Source: Palaemon carinicauda (taxonomy: Eukaryota; Arthropoda; Malacostraca; Decapoda; Palaemonidae). From it: DNA of 64,000 nucleotides. The notes under the pieces were generated by a model. The model was not told the DNA's origin and did no database searches. It was given only the letters and a program-made list of their open reading frames with translations. The translations under genes were made by a program, and so were the position numbers. The stretch spans positions 87,154,270-87,218,269 of the forward strand of contig NC_090750.1 in the NCBI RefSeq assembly GCF_036898095.1, read 5' to 3'. This document shows positions 1 to 64,000 of this stretch, piece after piece; position 1 is the stretch's first letter, and every line of letters begins with the position of its first letter.

Positions 1-2240
1 GTTGTTGAATGATGAGACAGTTTTTCACTGTTTAGAGAGCACTGGTAGGACAAGCTTCGACGACCTCACCACCTTGAGGGAGTCTTTCAGAGCAGAAACT
101 TGCTGCTTGATCTTTCGGATCATATCTTCCGCCTGATGGCATCAGGGCAGCTCTAACCTCAATCTGGAACTGAGGTTCCGTAACAAATCCCTGAATAGAC
201 GTCTTCCTCCCTATGTATGGTGCTGGGTGCCTTCACCAAATTTATTTAATCTCTTGATAATCCACAGGACTCTAAGAAAGGATGACTCTTTACCTGGTTC
301 TGCTGTTAGAACTTCCGATGGCGCTACCCCGGAATTTTTAGAGGACTCCCCTCCTGCAGCAGGTGCTGAAGGGTGCTCAATCATAACTGCCTCATCATCA
401 AGGCCTAGCCTAGCCCTTTTACTTGGCGGAGGAGCAGCAGCATCCTCATGTTTGATGACTGGATGATGGTTCTTGAATATCTTTTGGTTGTCTTCCCAAG
501 TCAGATCCAGGGAAAGGAGAAATGGACAGTGACAAAATCTGACCATGCCAAGACAATTCTGCTGGAGTGGAAGGGTTAGGGTAATGACCAGTAGATGTAA
601 GTGGAGGCTTAACATACTCCTCCTCTGAAGAAGGCTCAAGGTCAATCTGGACCAGATGGTACTCCCGAAAACACTCGGGCTTAGACACAGTTGTAACATG
701 AGGATCTGGTAAATGCCCTTTAAGCACTGATGTAATCTAGGAGTACAAGGTCCCATGCACTGAGTCCCTCTCCAAGGACAATTCTGAGAGACCACCCTAG
801 GGAATGTAGGGAAAGGTTCATGACTCCTCCTTTTGGGATGCTGTTTTGGAACCACCGCTGCCTTTGCAGGAACTGGTACGGTACTGGGTCTCTTAGGAAT
901 TGATCTAGGAGGTTGAATCCTGCACTTAACTTGCAGCACCTTATCCTCTGCCAATAGGATAAGTGGAGACGTATTAGGTACCTTAGGAGGTAATGCGTAA
1001 TGCACTCTTGCAGGACAAGCTTATACATGGTGAGAGTGTGAAAGTAGGGGGCACACTGTAGGAGGGTCCATGGGGTGCTCCCTTTAACTGTGGATATACT
1101 GTAGGACACACTGCTGACTTGTGATATGATGGACACATCACTGGTATGCAGGATGATGGCTTGCCACACTTATCATACTGGCGCTCCGGTCTTGGGGTGA
1201 AGTCATGTGAATGAACGCAGTGACTATTCCTCCCCTGATGCACTACACGTGGAGGCTTTAGAGAAGATTTCGTCGACCTAATTTGATCAGCCAGAAGTTG
1301 TGGCCCATAATGCATAAGTGGAAAGCCAGACTTCATAGCATGAAAGGGAGAAGAATAGGATGTCAAGAAAGGCGATGAAATTGTGTTAGGGGAGGTTAGC
1401 GATGGAACGCAATTGAGTGTAGACTGACGTTCTGGGGTGCTCTCTTACATACATTCAAGAGAATGCTCTGGAAAAAGCTCAATAAATCTCAAAGGCAAAC
1501 CTAGGTTGTATAACTTGAAAACTTACTTTGAGATCCCAGGTCAGAGACAAATAACAGGTTGTGAGAGTCCCGAGAGTTGAAGAGGGGCAATATTGATGGC
1601 GCATGTTACTTTTCAGCCGGCGTATGGCGAGCATCCGTTGAAACATGCTCAGCGACTGGAGACAAAGAAGTAGTAAGAAGATCAGCCTCCAACATAGCAT
1701 CTTCTACCTCAGAATGAAGGACAGAAGAATCCATGTCTTCAGGATAAACCTGGAGAATCACATGATGGCCATCCTTCGTCGGCTGGCCTGGAAGCAAATT
1801 GATGATGATTCTCAGACAGAGGACTTAAAGGAGTTAAAAGAGAATATGTAGACTACTACTTCTTCGACCCCGAAGTAGACGAAGGAGAATGATCCCATTT
1901 AGATTTTATTTCTTTTACGGCCATGAAATTTTTCCCATTGGGTGGATGACCACTCCATAGAAACCATACAAGGGAAATCGGAGGGGTATTGATGTCCCCT
2001 GCACGATGGACATGGTGGATGAGGATCCACTTCCACACGATTCATGAAAGCCCCACTCTGATGTCTTTTCACACCTTGACAAATTTGCTTTGCACTCATT
2101 CTGAAAGATGAGAGGAAAACAATTGTAAACAAAGGAATTGAAACTGGAAAGCCCAACTACGAATGTTTGTGCGCTACCACGGCTGGAGTTAGAGTGAGGC
2201 TTGGAGTCAAACCACAGCCTGTCGACCTGTGTACCCATAT
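1..2240 (-). pseudogene. Decayed retroelement gag-like coding region
   Basis: Reading the - strand from about 2240 down, protein-like stretches continue across several frames with stops and shifts between them. Near 1915-2100 a Cys/His-rich piece reads HPPCPSCRGH then EWSSTQWEKF, resembling Cys-rich gag heads of retroelements. Further on come Pro/Lys-rich stretches (983-1366, 211-1005) ending in an acidic segment and a short helix reading MIRKIKQQVSALKDSLK (about 60-125). I cannot assign the family; a DIRS- or Gypsy-type gag is a guess. Confidence 0.4.
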
Positions 2241-3459
2241 TAATTGATGAACGTGTGTTTATGAAAACAAAGTCCTTTTAACAGCTGCGAAACTTACAAA
2301 ATAACAAATAACTTGGAAAAAAGTCTTTAAAATCACAAACATGCTTTATGAAAATTAATCACAGTTTGTATGCCCTGTAGAAGATGGATTTCTTTTATGT
2401 AAATTGTATTTGGTAATCAATTAATTCTTTTTGAAGTAATGTAAGTGTATTAAGTAACAAAATTTCTTTGTGAAAGCAAATATCACTAACCAAAAACTGC
2501 ATCGATAACATTTCTGCAACAAAAGACTTATCAAAATAATAGATACTGAAGTTTTTTTTCCTTTAGAACTAACTAAAACATCTTCACATATGGTCTGAAA
2601 GCAAATTTTTTCTTATTCAAGAATACAGTAGAGCAAATTATGCATATAAAGCATGTTCAGAAATATTTATCACATCACAAAGTTCATTTAAATGGGATAC
2701 CTTCCAAAATTGTTGTACTGTACTGTATTACCCTTTCAAATTATTCAAATTTTCTAAGATTTCCCTCAAGTATGCTGTACTTGGTTTAATGAAATGATCA
2801 ATTTATCATAGCATAGAAAAAAAAATTTTCCCTTTCTAATTTGCATCTATCTCGGATACCATTAACATTTCCAAAAATTTCTTATTCCACAGAAAGTAAA
2901 AGAATGACACAAATGTACTTTAAATATGGTACTGAATTGTAAATTAGGGAAACCACATTTTTAAAGTTTTGGATGTCATGATTAAAATGATCAAATATTT
3001 GAATATAAAAATACCTTATGAAAGCTTACTACAATTATGTTTTAAGAAGGGCTTTGTTTCTTGAATGCTTTTAGGTAAAAGACATTAATGTAGAATTAAT
3101 TTATGCCTTTACATTTCACAGAAATTTGTAAAATTTTAACACAAGCTGTTAAGTATGAGTAGTATATTTAATTGAACACATTATTCTTAAATGCTAGTCC
3201 ATATTTGTTACTGGTTGTATAATAAGGGTGACATAAGGTTAAAATTTCCCATTATAAGTTATTCTTAGTTTCCCCAAATGTTTATACCTATCATGTTTAA
3301 ATTACCGTATGTCTCCATTAGCATTGTGTATATTTGTAGCTATAGCATACTTTTAAGTACTGTACAGCAATTCTTTTGTTATGAAAATTTTCTTTCAGCA
3401 ATATAGCCACTCATTATTTATGTAGGCTTTTTTTTTTCATGTCCTTTATAACTTTGTAG
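2241..3459. other. AT-rich non-coding stretch upstream of first visible exon
   Basis: AT-rich with no convincing open frame or repeat. It ends in a pyrimidine tract and an AG acceptor, so it reads as intron or, if 3469 is the start codon, 5' flank. Confidence 0.5.
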
Positions 3460-63348
<59,889 letters not shown>

Positions 63349-63698
63349 GTACAGTTATTATTGTATTTGGAAATCTGAATAGCCATATAGATTAAGTTAT
63401 TATTTCTACGAGCCTTCCCTGTTATACATATTGCTTCTCTCTCAAAGTTGATTATTTAAAATGTCTATGGTACCCTGAAACTAAATTTTCCCCTTTGTAA
63501 TTTCCCTGACCTTCTATTGTAGTATTGGGAGCATAGTACAGTTATGGCAATACTACCTAATGGGTAAGTCCTATCCATTTGTCATTCAGTTTTCTTGTCA
63601 TCAGGTTAGAGAGCACAGCTCTACCAGTGCTCCAGATTGTGGTTTCGTGTTTTAGGAAGCTTTATAGAAATTTATTATCAATTATAGATTAATAGGGG
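63349..63698. other. Start of the next host intron
   Basis: Follows the GTACAG donor of the IBR exon; no further RBR exon is recognisable here. Confidence 0.5.
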
Positions 63699-64000
63699 AT
63701 GTCTTCTTGCGAGGATTTTTTAGTAGATTTATTCCTGGGCGATAATGATCCTCGTTCTCTGTCACGTGCCATGGGGAAAAGTGTATTTTGAATGACCACT
63801 GTAAAGAATATAGTTCACACTCAGTTTCTCTTATGAAGGACTATCTTCAGTTTGTAGCTGTTCATGTAAAAGATGCAAGTCTTGAAAGAAAATTGTCTTA
63901 AGGTTTAGGAGAAAAGCTATAGAAGGTTATGTTAGTTGATTACTTTGGAAGTGAGGTTGCTGATGTCACTCAAGCTATTACCAAACTTGTGGGTATTGAT
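63699..64000 (+). pseudogene. Possible decayed coding fragment, family unknown
   Basis: From the ATG at 63699, 30 codons read MSSCEDFLVDLFLGDNDPRS and on to a stop at 63789; nearby frames give KDYLQFVAVHVKDASLERK and similar. It looks like an old retroelement frame cut by the window end, but nothing identifies it. Confidence 0.25.

Noticed and set aside
63480..63580. Candidate next RBR exon after a TTCTATTGTAG acceptor-like site
   Set aside because: Translation in the required frame does not resemble IBR or RING2 of HOIL-1L.

Overview
The window is invertebrate animal DNA. It is most likely from a decapod crustacean, because it combines a gene split by very long introns, several DIRS1-like tyrosine-recombinase retrotransposons (common in decapods), long TC/AG microsatellites and TTAA- or TA-flanked MITEs. 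The species call is inference.

One host gene spans almost the whole window on the + strand. Ten exons between 3460 and 63348 join in phase to give 2,727 codons, open at both ends. The order is: CYLD-like CAP-Gly domain, long Ser/Thr-rich disordered region with three basic-proline SH3-ligand-like motifs and a coiled coil, RanBP2/NZF finger, helical motif like the HOIL-1L/SHARPIN tethering motif, ubiquitin-like domain, second NZF finger, RING1 and the start of the IBR. From the tethering motif on, the order matches HOIL-1L (RBCK1), a subunit of the linear ubiquitin ligase LUBAC. The CAP-Gly domain and the roughly 1,700-residue front half are the unusual part. RING2 and any upstream exons lie outside the window.

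The introns are full of mobile DNA. Family 1 is a 6.4-6.5 kb DIRS element with four nearly full-length copies: A (5903-12421, +), B (26138-32641, +), C (39916-46300, -) and D (52938-59454, +). Each has ~150 bp inverted terminal repeats and an internal complementary region that fuses the complements of the two outer ends. They encode a Cys-rich gag, an RT/RNase H/methyltransferase-like frame, and a tyrosine recombinase in an overlapping frame. D alone keeps every reading frame and every catalytic residue I checked. B has a frameshift and an altered RT active site. A has lost the recombinase HxxR arginine. C is a mosaic whose catalytic tyrosine codon is a stop.

Family 2 is an older DIRS-like family, present as decayed or terminal fragments near 4.1-5.6, 16.6, 24.2-25.1, 34.8-36.2, 50.8-51.9 and 60.0-62.9 kb. 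Other repeats are a nested pair of TTAA-flanked MITEs (13557-14127), a 2 kb TA-flanked element with mariner-like ends (37392-39377), a 33 bp x 3 tandem repeat, several microsatellites and a decayed gag-like region on the - strand at the window start. I saw no tRNA, rRNA or CRISPR array.
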